In this document: positions 22,399-28,679 of the stretch, piece by piece | Layout: every line of letters starts with the position of its first letter | Position numbering within the stretch: the first letter of the stretch is position 1 | Source: Candidatus Saccharimonadota bacterium | Lineage (GTDB): Bacteria > Patescibacteriota > Saccharimonadia > Saccharimonadales > Saccharimonadaceae | Assembly: GCA_905371715.1 (NCBI GenBank) | Contig: CAJPLV010000012.1 | Location: 1 to 31,761 of the forward strand | DNA: 31,761 nucleotides | Reading direction: 5' to 3' | Notes under the pieces: model-generated | Seen by the model: the letters and a program-made list of their open reading frames with translations, nothing else | Told to the model about the DNA's origin: nothing | Databases searched by the model: none | Made by a program: the position numbers and the translations under genes

Positions 22399-22474
22399 TG
22401 GTGGGGGCGGCTGGACTTGAACCAGCGACCAACAGGTTATGAGCCCGCTGCTCTGACCACTGAGCTACGCCCCC
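22399..22474 (-). tRNA. tRNA with anticodon CAU, probably tRNA-Ile2
   Basis: A 76-nt cloverleaf with encoded CCA: acceptor GGGGGCG/CGCCCCC, D-arm GCTC...GAGC, anticodon loop CTCATAA (anticodon CAT), variable loop TGGTC, T-arm GCTGG TTCAAGT CCAGC. The D-arm (AGTGGT) and T-arm match the minor isoleucine tRNA type from memory, in which C34 is changed to lysidine by TilS; tilS is encoded at 27688. Elongator Met cannot be excluded. The promoter TATAAT is at 22485-22490 (complement). No clear terminator follows. Confidence 0.9.
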
Positions 22475-22484
22475 GCCTGAGGCT

Positions 22485-22523
22485 ATTATAGCTGATTTTG
22501 CCCCGTTCGGCTATAATAAAATC
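22485..22523. promoter_or_regulatory. Divergent promoters of tRNA(CAU) and the FtsB-like gene
   Basis: Minus TATAAT at 22485-22490, 10 bases before the tRNA; plus TATAAT at 22512-22517, ending 6 nt before ATG 22524, again a leaderless layout. Confidence 0.6.
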
Positions 22524-22985
22524 ATGATATCGCTTATGCGTTCGAAACAATTCATGCGTTATATATGGCATCGTTACGCGACGTTTAATACGGGCGTCAC
22601 GATCGTAGCGGTGTTTGTGGTATTGAGCTGGGCTTGGGGCGCGGCGTCGACGATTCAGGCGAATTTTGAAGCGCAAAAAGTCGTCGAGGAGCGGCAGCGC
22701 GAGCGCGACGTGTTAGAGCTTGAGGTAGCAACATTGCGCTACCGACAGAATTATTATCGCAGCGATGAATTCAAAGATTTAGAAGCACGTTCAAAATTAG
22801 GTTTGGCAAGTCCTGGCGAAAAAGTATTAATTTTGCCGCCCAACAGTGAGCACGTCCACCAGCAAGACGAGCAAGATCAAAAACTCAAAACAGCGGCACC
22901 GGCGGAAAAACCCGCGTCCGGGTCTAATTTTCAGCAGTGGATCAATTTTTTGTCGGGCAAAAGCGCCTCGCGGTTGCAAAAGTAG
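22524..22985 (+). CDS. FtsB/DivIC-like septum protein
   Basis: 153 aa. A short basic cytoplasmic end, one membrane helix at about 24-42 (NTGVTIVAVFVVLSWAWGA), then a coiled coil at about 47-78 (EAQKVVEERQRERDVLELEV) and a compact end carrying DEFKDLEARSKLGLASPGEKVLIL, the pattern of FtsB/DivIC C-terminal segments. These proteins join FtsL and FtsQ/DivIB to activate septal wall synthesis. The tail after about 110 is Pro/Gln/Lys-rich. The first Met is taken because a -10 box ends 6 nt before it. The tRNA-fMet promoter follows within 12 bases of the stop. Confidence 0.8.
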   Translation: MISLMRSKQFMRYIWHRYATFNTGVTIVAVFVVLSWAWGAASTIQANFEAQKVVEERQRERDVLELEVATLRYRQNYYRSDEFKDLEARSKLGLASPGEKVLILPPNSEHVHQQDEQDQKLKTAAPAEKPASGSNFQQWINFLSGKSASRLQK

Positions 22986-22994
22986 CTGTCGGCG

Positions 22995-23013
22995 TGTATA
23001 ATGATGGCTGTAT
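22995..23013 (+). promoter_or_regulatory. tRNA-fMet promoter
   Basis: TATAAT at 22997-23002 preceded by TG, 11 bases before the first base of the tRNA. Confidence 0.6.
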
Positions 23014-23091
23014 CGCGGGGTGGAGCAGCCTGGTCAGCTCGGTTGGCTCATAACCAACAGGTCGCTGGTTCAAATCCAGCCCCCGCTACCA
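23014..23091 (+). tRNA. Initiator tRNA-fMet (CAU)
   Basis: 78 nt including CCA. The start CGCGGGGTGGAGCAGCCTGG is the classic initiator D-arm, and the anticodon is CAT. The first acceptor pair is C1-U72, unpaired as required for initiators (many bacteria have C1-A72). The anticodon stem shows two of the three G-C pairs usual for initiators (the 29-41 pair is T-A). The T-arm is GCTGG TTCAAAT CCAGC. Confidence 0.95.
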
Positions 23092-23126
23092 AAAAAGGCG
23101 TTTCATGTTTTGGAAGGCCTTTTTTG
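23092..23126 (+). terminator. tRNA-fMet terminator
   Basis: The AAAAAGGC just after CCA pairs with GGCCTTTTTT at 23116-23125, leaving a long loop and a T-run. The next 77 bases (23127-23203) contain nothing recognisable. Confidence 0.6.
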
Positions 23127-23203
23127 TTTAGAGCTTTTGCTGCACAGCACGCAAAACGCGCACGACTCATCGTACGTAATTTGAGCGTGCCGCGACCAAC
23201 TAA

Positions 23204-24580
23204 CTAGTGCGCTAATTTACTCGCAGCGACACGTACGACTTCGCTCCAGCTAAGAAATGCGTGCTGCGTGTCGGCAATATCGCACGCGGATAGTCCGAGT
23301 CGAACAGCAAGAGCGAGTTCGTGGATGATTTCGCCCGCATCGGGCGCGACGACGGTGGCGCCTAAGATAGCACCTTTCTTATCGGTAATAATTTTAGCGA
23401 ATCCATCGCGGAAATCGCTGGTATTAGCGCGCGCGACGATGGTGAGCGGCGCCAAAGCTTTATTGACTTTCAGGTCGCGCTTGATGCAGTCGTCCTCGGT
23501 CAGCCCGACCGATGCGACGCTCGGCATCGTGAATGTGACGCGCGGCGTAGCGGTATAGTCTGGCGCGAGCTGGCTTTTGCTAAACATATTATGCGCTGCG
23601 ATTTGCGACTCCAGCAGGGCAGTGTGCGTGTGTTCGGCGTGCCCGACGACATCGCCCGCAGCGTAAATATGCCGAGCGCTCGTTTGTAAATATTCATTTG
23701 TTTTTATGCCGGTCGGGTCATACTCAACGTGTGCGTTTTCGAGACCTAAGTCAACATTTGGCACGCGTCCTGCTGCTACTAAAATTTCTTCAACGCGAAT
23801 CGTTTTTTCGACGCCGCCGCGCAAAAAGCTAACGCGGTACCCAAGCCCGTCTTTCACGATAGCGACAGTGCGGGTTTGCGTGAGCGCGGTGACGCCCTTA
23901 TGGTCTTTCAGGTAGTGTTCAAGCAGCCTGCCGACTTCCTCTTCTTCTTTCGGCAAGATGCGCGCCGCGATCTCTGCCAAGTACACTTTCGTACCGAAAA
24001 TCGCCATCAGCTGCGCGATCTCTACGCCAATAGAATCCGCGCCGATAACGTACAAACTTTTCGGCGGGCGGATCGATTCAAGCATTGTGCGCGGCGTCAG
24101 ATACGAGATGTCGGTCAGCCCTGGAATGTCCGGCGCGATCCAGCGCGAGCCGGTCGCGATCAAAAAATGTCCGGCGCTGATATGCTTGCGATTGATGGAG
24201 ATTTCGTTTGGCGACAAAAATTGCGCGTGCCCGGCGTACGTATCGATATTATGTGACTCGTAGAATTTACGATTACCAGCGGCGCCAGTGCGCTTGACCG
24301 CTAAATCTTTCCAGGCGCGCAAGCTCGGATAATTATAGCTCAGTGTACCGGAACGCAGCCCAAACTTTGTGCCGTGTCGCGCTTCGTCATATAAATGTGC
24401 TGCGTGTAACAAGGCTTTTGTTGGGATGTCACTCCAGTTTGGCGAGTCACCGCCGAAAGTATCCTCTTCAATGATAGCAACGCGCTTATTGGCGCGCGCT
24501 GCGATAGTGGCCGCCGCCGATCCGCCTGCACCGCTGCCGATAACGATAAGATCATAATCAAAATGATTTTTTTTAGCCAT
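23204..24580 (-). CDS. Pyridine nucleotide-disulfide oxidoreductase-like flavoprotein without redox cysteines
   Basis: 458 aa, same fold and length as dihydrolipoamide dehydrogenase and mercuric reductase. The FAD motif is GSGAGG (15-20), with a second FAD motif (IYAAGDVVGHAEHTHTAL), an NAD(P) motif (LYVIGADSIGVEIAQ) and a C-terminal dimerisation domain. The active site is altered. Where the family has CLNVGC before IPTK, this protein has S46-PNWS-D51, so both redox cysteines are lost. The C-terminal catalytic His-Glu motif HxHPTxxE reads HAFLSWSE (440-447), so the second His is Phe. It should bind FAD and NAD(P)H but cannot reduce disulfides in the usual way. TAGGAGG, overlapping the previous stop, is its ribosome site. 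It is the last gene of a three-gene operon. Confidence 0.85.
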   Translation of the reverse strand: MAKKNHFDYDLIVIGSGAGGSAAATIAARANKRVAIIEEDTFGGDSPNWSDIPTKALLHAAHLYDEARHGTKFGLRSGTLSYNYPSLRAWKDLAVKRTGAAGNRKFYESHNIDTYAGHAQFLSPNEISINRKHISAGHFLIATGSRWIAPDIPGLTDISYLTPRTMLESIRPPKSLYVIGADSIGVEIAQLMAIFGTKVYLAEIAARILPKEEEEVGRLLEHYLKDHKGVTALTQTRTVAIVKDGLGYRVSFLRGGVEKTIRVEEILVAAGRVPNVDLGLENAHVEYDPTGIKTNEYLQTSARHIYAAGDVVGHAEHTHTALLESQIAAHNMFSKSQLAPDYTATPRVTFTMPSVASVGLTEDDCIKRDLKVNKALAPLTIVARANTSDFRDGFAKIITDKKGAILGATVVAPDAGEIIHELALAVRLGLSACDIADTQHAFLSWSEVVRVAASKLAH

Positions 24581-24588
24581 AAAGCCTC

Positions 24589-24876
24589 CTACATGATTGT
24601 TTTGTGGTGTTTATATAAATATGCTGCGTCGGGGTGAAGCGGCTTGAGCGCTAGCGCCGCCTGTATGCGTATGTCGGTGGTGGTAATTTCGGGTTTATTT
24701 GTACACCAAGCGACGACAGTGTTGCAGATGGTGGTTGCGGCGTCGTGGGCGAGTCCGTCCGGACTGCCGGTACTAATACAGACGGCGTAAATGCTGGCAT
24801 ATAACTTGCCGGGATCAAACGGTTCGTTCGGCCGCTTACCTTGGCGTTTGACGACGTCAACGGCGAGGCTGTTCAT
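24589..24876 (-). CDS. Stand-alone ATP-cone domain protein
   Basis: 95 aa, almost entirely one ATP-cone: VVKRQGKRPNEPFDPGKLYAS at the N-terminus, then helices and the closing ITTTDIRIQAALALKPLHPDAAYLY, as in NrdR and in the N-terminus of ribonucleotide reductases. ATP-cones sense ATP or dATP and usually control a fused or partner protein. Here no other domain is attached. ATG 24876 overlaps the membrane-protein stop by 4 nt (ATGA), and its stop codon overlaps the flavoprotein ribosome site, so the three proteins are made together. It could be a regulatory subunit of one of its neighbours or of a reductase encoded elsewhere; this is inference. Confidence 0.8.
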   Translation of the reverse strand: MNSLAVDVVKRQGKRPNEPFDPGKLYASIYAVCISTGSPDGLAHDAATTICNTVVAWCTNKPEITTTDIRIQAALALKPLHPDAAYLYKHHKTIM

Positions 24877-25592
24877 AGACCCGCCGCCTTTACGGTGACG
24901 TCAGCGACTTGATTTGCGTATAGGTAGAATCCGAGTACGATGAGCCCCGTGCCGGCGGCGAACTGCAGAAAGCGTTTATTGCGTTCGCGCCAACGCTGGA
25001 TGCTACTCAGCGAATGTCCGCTGCCGATGAGAATAGCAACGAGCAATGTGCCGAGCGACGCGACGATTGTATATAATATAATGCCAGCAATCTGCCACTG
25101 GAGCGGTAATGTGGCGAGCGAGATTGCCGCAGCGGTAGCGGGTACTGCAACGAATAATAACTCAGACGCAACGCTTGCCAACCCAAGGTTATATGCTTCG
25201 GTAGCCAGTGAGGCTTGAGCTATGCGCTGCTGTAAAAACCGCGAAAAACCGCGCGGAATCCATAAGCTCGTGCCGTCGCCGCGGCGGTAGTATAATAACC
25301 ATACAAACACGCCGATGCTTGCGAGTAGAATGGCAATAATCGTCCACGCTTGCGGTGTTGATACGCTGTGGTAGAAGCCGCTTGCGATACAGCCGGCGAG
25401 CGATACGGTTAACAATGTCATCGTCATAACACCGCCCAAAAACCCGCCGGTTAGACGCTGCAGCGTCTTGTTCGGCGCTTTCCGTCCGCGCGCATAGCTT
25501 GAAAGTGCTGTAATAATACTGACGCCCAGCTGAAAACTGGCGTGAATAAGCGCAGCGAGCGCGACGACACTGAGGGCGGTTAGGGTATCCAT
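24873..25592 (-). CDS. Polytopic membrane protein, first gene of the ATP-cone/flavoprotein operon
   Basis: 239 aa with six likely membrane helices (about 7-29, 51-72, 82-103, 138-162, 168-193 and 208-228). Cytoplasmic loops are basic (SYARGRKAPNKTLQRL; YYRRGDG; RWRERNKRF). The plan of two three-helix halves resembles LysE/CcdA-type exporters or electron carriers, but no conserved Cys pair is present, so a thiol-electron role is unlikely. It is transcribed from a promoter within 25601-25640. It heads an operon with an ATP-cone and a cysteine-less flavoprotein; a small-molecule transporter or membrane partner is possible. Function unknown. Confidence 0.7.
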   Translation of the reverse strand: MDTLTALSVVALAALIHASFQLGVSIITALSSYARGRKAPNKTLQRLTGGFLGGVMTMTLLTVSLAGCIASGFYHSVSTPQAWTIIAILLASIGVFVWLLYYRRGDGTSLWIPRGFSRFLQQRIAQASLATEAYNLGLASVASELLFVAVPATAAAISLATLPLQWQIAGIILYTIVASLGTLLVAILIGSGHSLSSIQRWRERNKRFLQFAAGTGLIVLGFYLYANQVADVTVKAAGL

Positions 25593-25667
25593 GTTTGTCT
25601 TCGTAAATCCTCTTATAGCATTATAGCGTAAGCGGTGTAAGTATGTAAAGATTTTTTCGTAAAACTA

Positions 25668-25732
25668 TTGCGTTTATGGTAAGTTTATGATATTATAAAA
25701 ATATTGATAACAATAATACAAAAAGAAAGAGG
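25668..25732 (+). promoter_or_regulatory. Promoter and ribosome site of the 46-aa gene
   Basis: TTGCGT (25668-25673), 17-bp spacer, TGATATTAT extended -10 (hexamer 25691-25696) and AGAGG at 25728-25732, ten bases before ATG 25743. Confidence 0.45.
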
Positions 25733-25742
25733 CGACAACAAC

Positions 25743-25883
25743 ATGAAAATCATCGCCGGCAAATTAGCTAACAATTTTACCAATAATGACGCTACCTGGA
25801 ATCGTTCGCGCTCGCTTGCCGAGCTGCGCGCATTCGTTGCGGCGCACGATGAAGCGCTTGAGGTTGAAGATTTTGAACTGTAG
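25743..25883 (+). CDS. Short hypothetical protein (46 aa)
   Basis: Reads MKIIAGKLANNFTNND, then ATWNRSRSLAELRAFVAAHD, and ends in an acidic tail EVEDFEL. It is supported by a good promoter, an AGAGG ribosome site and codon use matching the genome. No membrane segment; one amphipathic helix at about 24-36. It lies 31 bases before the leaderless rdgB-like gene. Its size and charge would suit a small regulator or antitoxin-like protein, but there is no toxin partner beside it. Not recognised. Confidence 0.5.
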   Translation: MKIIAGKLANNFTNNDATWNRSRSLAELRAFVAAHDEALEVEDFEL

Positions 25884-25902
25884 GCGCTAGCTTATTTTAA
25901 TG

Positions 25903-25914
25903 TAAAATGATTGT
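25903..25914 (+). promoter_or_regulatory. -10 box of the rdgB-like gene
   Basis: TAAAAT (25903-25908) preceded by TG, ending 6 nt before ATG 25915; no ribosome site. Confidence 0.5.
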
Positions 25915-26550
25915 ATGGCACGTGAAAAACGCAGCATATTATTTGCCACAAAAAATCTCGGCAAATTAGCTGAGTTCAAAGAAACTTTCAATAAGTTCAG
26001 CACTGGTTACGAGATAATATCATTTCGCGACCTTGCTTACGACATTCCCGACTGCGACGAAACGGGTGCGACGTTTGAAGAGAATGCGCGCTTGAAAGTT
26101 CGTAACGCGTGGCGGCATCTGCGGGGAGCTGATAAAAATTTAATTGTCGTCGGCGATGATTCTGGTATGCGGATATCGTATCTAAATGGAGAGCCGGGCG
26201 TCTACACGCGCCGTTGGAACGGAAGTGAGATGACCGACGAAGCCATCATTGCTTATTGCCTTGACAAGATGCGCGGAGCGGATAATCGCTCGGCAGAATA
26301 TGTTACGTATTTTGCAGTTTCGACTCCTGATGATATGGCAATAATAAGCGGTGATAACCGCGGCGTTATTCTTGAACGCCCGCGGTGCAGTTCGCTGCTA
26401 CCAGGGCTGCCATTTCGAGCGTTATTTTTCGTACCGGAATTAAACCTGATGTTTCATGAAGTTAGAGAGCTTTCTGCCGAAAAACGAAAGGGCTACATTC
26501 TCGGTCATGAGCAGGCGATACAACAAATCGTTGATTATTTAGATAAATAA
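25915..26550 (+). CDS. Non-canonical purine NTP pyrophosphatase (RdgB/HAM1-like)
   Basis: 211 aa. It begins with the substrate-binding ILFATKNLGKLAEFK motif, followed by FEENARLKVRNAW and the catalytic VVGDDSGMRISYLNGEPGVYT, all typical of RdgB/HAM1. The family removes ITP, XTP and their deoxy forms from the nucleotide pool. The segment GDNRGVILERPR and the final LGHEQAIQQIVDYL are also as expected. The usual second half is somewhat divergent (SSLLPGLPFRALFFVPEL in place of GFGYDPIF), so substrate range may differ. It adds to the Nudix and MazG-like enzymes of the window. Confidence 0.88.
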   Translation: MAREKRSILFATKNLGKLAEFKETFNKFSTGYEIISFRDLAYDIPDCDETGATFEENARLKVRNAWRHLRGADKNLIVVGDDSGMRISYLNGEPGVYTRRWNGSEMTDEAIIAYCLDKMRGADNRSAEYVTYFAVSTPDDMAIISGDNRGVILERPRCSSLLPGLPFRALFFVPELNLMFHEVRELSAEKRKGYILGHEQAIQQIVDYLDK

Positions 26551-26572
26551 AAAATTGGCGGAAAATCCGCCG
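26551..26572 (-). terminator. Terminator after tRNA-Met (shared with rdgB end)
   Basis: A 6-bp GGCGGA/TCCGCC stem (26557-26562 with 26566-26571) with a T-run on the minus side (26551-26556 read as TT-TTTT). It can end the tRNA transcript from the right and perhaps the rdgB-like gene from the left. Confidence 0.65.
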
Positions 26573-26583
26573 AAAAATTAGCT

Positions 26584-26660
26584 TGGTAGCACTGACTGGG
26601 ATCGAACCAGTGACCTTAGGCTTATGAGTCCTACGCTCTAACCAACTGAGCTACAGTGCC
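26584..26660 (-). tRNA. Elongator tRNA-Met (CAU)
   Basis: 77 nt with encoded CCA: acceptor GGCACTG/CAGTGCT (G1-U72 wobble), D-arm with AGTTGGTTAGAGC, anticodon loop CTCATAA, T-arm ACTGG TTCGATC CCAGT. The overall pattern (GTAGCTCAG, GAGCGTA, GGTTCGATCCC, GCTACCA) fits elongator Met of Gram-positive type. The promoter TGGTATAAT (26672-26680, complement) is 11 bases upstream. Confidence 0.92.
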
Positions 26661-26748
26661 ATAGCGCTATAATTATACCAGACGTGCGCGTGAATTTCTA
26701 GCAGCTTTGACGCTGGGTGTAGAGTCGACCAATCCGAATATGACTTTG

Positions 26749-27585
26749 CTAGTGTCCTGCTAGATCGACGACCTTGCGCCATATCTTTTTAGCCCTCTTC
26801 AAATTCGCTTCGTACTCCGCCGGTATATGTCCGTATAGTTTCGTGAGAGAATTTAGAGGACCTGCCATAAATCCGTCGCGAAGCATTTCGTTTTGAGCGG
26901 CACGGTAGTCGTCTTCGGTCAAAAGCACTCCCTGTATATGAGCTGAATCAATTGCTCCCTTGTGTTTAATCTCTCCAGTATTGAGTTTTGTATGATATAT
27001 GACTGGTACGGTTCCCTTCAGAGCGATTTCTAACGCCTTTCGAGCCGTTATCTCAAGCCAGCGCTCTCCCGTAACCAGTGTTTGCAAGTATGCCTCTAAA
27101 TGTTCGGTATCCGTTTTATTTAATTCAGTGTACGGAAAATTGGTTCCCGCGCCAATGTGAAGCGTAATATCGTATGGACTGGCAATTGTTTCGTCTGACA
27201 ATAATATTTTTTCCGTACATAATAATAGCGTAGAAGACCCGTATATAGAATGCTTGTGCGTATCGCCCCAGCTTGCGAACGCATATTCATCCAAGCCTAG
27301 CGACTCATCAAGAGGCAGCGTGTGAGTGAGTTTGCCTTCCGGCAGGACTTTTGCTGGCTTGATGGCGCTGTTTTGAATAGTATTTAGGCTCTCGGGCTCT
27401 GTCGAGTGGGTGAGCGGAAGCCCGTCTAGCAGCATCTCTTCAATTCTGCCGAGGGCACGCTCTTCTTTCCTGGTTGTTGGCCGCTGGAGTACTTTATAGT
27501 TGCGAGCGTTCTCTTCTAAATCAACTTTGTCAAGTAACTTCCAGGACAAGCATGAGAGATAGGCGAGATTTTCTGGTGTTGGCAT
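26749..27585 (-). CDS. Accessory protein of unknown function (ADP-ribosyltransferase-like fold possible)
   Basis: 278 aa, soluble. After a helical N-terminus (about 1-50) comes LPLTHSTEPESLNTIQNSAIKP (about 55-76), which resembles the opening strand-helix of KptA/DarT-type ADP-ribosyltransferases, where a His-x-Thr is followed by a helix and a Gly/Ile-rich turn. Later segments are DEYAFASWGDTHK, SSTLLLCTEKILL and ERWLEITARKALEI (a possible Glu). The resemblance is weak. The ATG 27585 follows TGGCATAAT (ending 7 nt upstream), giving the leaderless pattern. Codon use is less G+C-biased than that of tilS on its right. It stands alone between the tRNA-Met promoter and tilS. No partner antitoxin is visible. 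Confidence 0.55.
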   Translation of the reverse strand: MPTPENLAYLSCLSWKLLDKVDLEENARNYKVLQRPTTRKEERALGRIEEMLLDGLPLTHSTEPESLNTIQNSAIKPAKVLPEGKLTHTLPLDESLGLDEYAFASWGDTHKHSIYGSSTLLLCTEKILLSDETIASPYDITLHIGAGTNFPYTELNKTDTEHLEAYLQTLVTGERWLEITARKALEIALKGTVPVIYHTKLNTGEIKHKGAIDSAHIQGVLLTEDDYRAAQNEMLRDGFMAGPLNSLTKLYGHIPAEYEANLKRAKKIWRKVVDLAGH

Positions 27586-27675
27586 GCATAAAATTATGCC
27601 ATGTTTTAATAAAAATGCAATATACTGCGGTGGTAGCTACCGGGTGCTGAGTAATAATGCGATATCGCTATGCGC

Positions 27676-27687
27676 TATACTGGATAC
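27676..27687 (+). promoter_or_regulatory. -10 box before the tilS GTG
   Basis: TATACT (27676-27681) ends 6 nt before GTG 27688. The upstream in-frame ATG 27670 overlaps this box, so GTG is the likelier start. Confidence 0.5.
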
Positions 27688-28554
27688 GTGAAAGCAAGAA
27701 GCAGCGGTAACCATATCTTAGCGGTGAGCGGCGGCGTCGATTCGGTGGTGATGCTCGATATGGCGCGCCGCCGCTACGGTGCAGCGCGGCTGATCGTGGC
27801 GCATTTCGACCACGGTATCCGTCCGGAATCGGCAGCGGATGCGCGGTTTGCGGCAGCGCTGGCGACACAATACGGCTGCGTATTTCGGGCGCAGCGGGCG
27901 GAGCTGGGCGCGCGTGCGGGCGAGGACGCGGCGCGGCGGGCGCGATATGATTTTTTGTACGCTGTGGCGCGGGATTTCCAGGCTGATATTTGGCTTGCGC
28001 ACCATCAAGAAGACGTGGTGGAGTCGGTGGCGGTGAATCTGACGCGCGGTACGGGCTGGCGCGGGCTGGCGGTGATGGGTCGTTCGGGGTTGTATCGCCC
28101 GCTGCTATCTATGACGAAGCGGGAAATTTACGCGTACGCATGCCGGTATCGCTTGGAATGGGTTGAAGACGAGAGCAATCAAGAAGATAGCTATTTGCGT
28201 AATCGCTTACGTCGCAAAATATCAAAATTGCTATCAAACGACGACCAGGCGCGTATCGTACAGCTGCGCAACAAACAGATTGCCATAAAGCATAAAATGA
28301 TTGCCGAAACGGCTTCCCTATTGCCGAATACGCGGCAGGCGCGTTATTTTTTGACGCAAATTCCGCGCGCTATCGCCGAAGAGATGGTGCGGATCGTCAT
28401 TGAGCAGGAAACGGGCGTACTGGTGGCGCGCCCGCATGCTGCGCGGGCGCTTGCAGCGATTCAGACGCTGCGTATTGGCGCAGTCCACCAGGTAGCGGAT
28501 GGCGTATATCTAACGATGACGAAAAAAGGGTTCACGATTGGGCGGCAAGCGTAA
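27688..28554 (+). CDS. tilS: tRNA(Ile)-lysidine synthetase
   Basis: 288 aa from GTG 27688. The PP-loop SGGVDS is at residues 14-19, followed by VAHFDHGIRPESAADARF, WLAHHQEDVVESVAVNLTRG and DESNQEDSYLRNRLRRKI, all TilS hallmarks. TilS changes C34 of the minor isoleucine tRNA (CAU) to lysidine so that it reads AUA; a probable substrate tRNA lies at 22399-22474. The protein is short for TilS: the long C-terminal domains are reduced, as in other compact genomes. GTG is chosen from the -10 spacing and because ATG 27670 would overlap the promoter. It is followed by ftsH after 125 bases, the same order as in many bacteria. Confidence 0.92.
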   Translation: MKARSSGNHILAVSGGVDSVVMLDMARRRYGAARLIVAHFDHGIRPESAADARFAAALATQYGCVFRAQRAELGARAGEDAARRARYDFLYAVARDFQADIWLAHHQEDVVESVAVNLTRGTGWRGLAVMGRSGLYRPLLSMTKREIYAYACRYRLEWVEDESNQEDSYLRNRLRRKISKLLSNDDQARIVQLRNKQIAIKHKMIAETASLLPNTRQARYFLTQIPRAIAEEMVRIVIEQETGVLVARPHAARALAAIQTLRIGAVHQVADGVYLTMTKKGFTIGRQA

Positions 28555-28627
28555 CGCGCCCATTTGTTTATAGTTATACGTGATGATAGACATTTGCCGT
28601 CCGAGCATAGTAAAAGCCTATCAAAAA

Positions 28628-28674
28628 TGATATAGTGAAAAGAGTTTTTCTGATTGTTAACCGAAAGGATGAGG
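28628..28674 (+). promoter_or_regulatory. ftsH promoter and ribosome site
   Basis: TGATATAGT (hexamer 28631-28636) and GAAAGGATGAGG (28663-28674) before ATG 28680. The leader of about 37 bases makes ftsH one of the few lead genes here with a normal leader. The rest of 28555-28627 shows nothing. Confidence 0.55.
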
Positions 28675-28679
28675 GTTTT

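Noticed and set aside
23001..23207. Plus-strand frame over tRNA-fMet
   Set aside because: It reads through the tRNA and its terminator.
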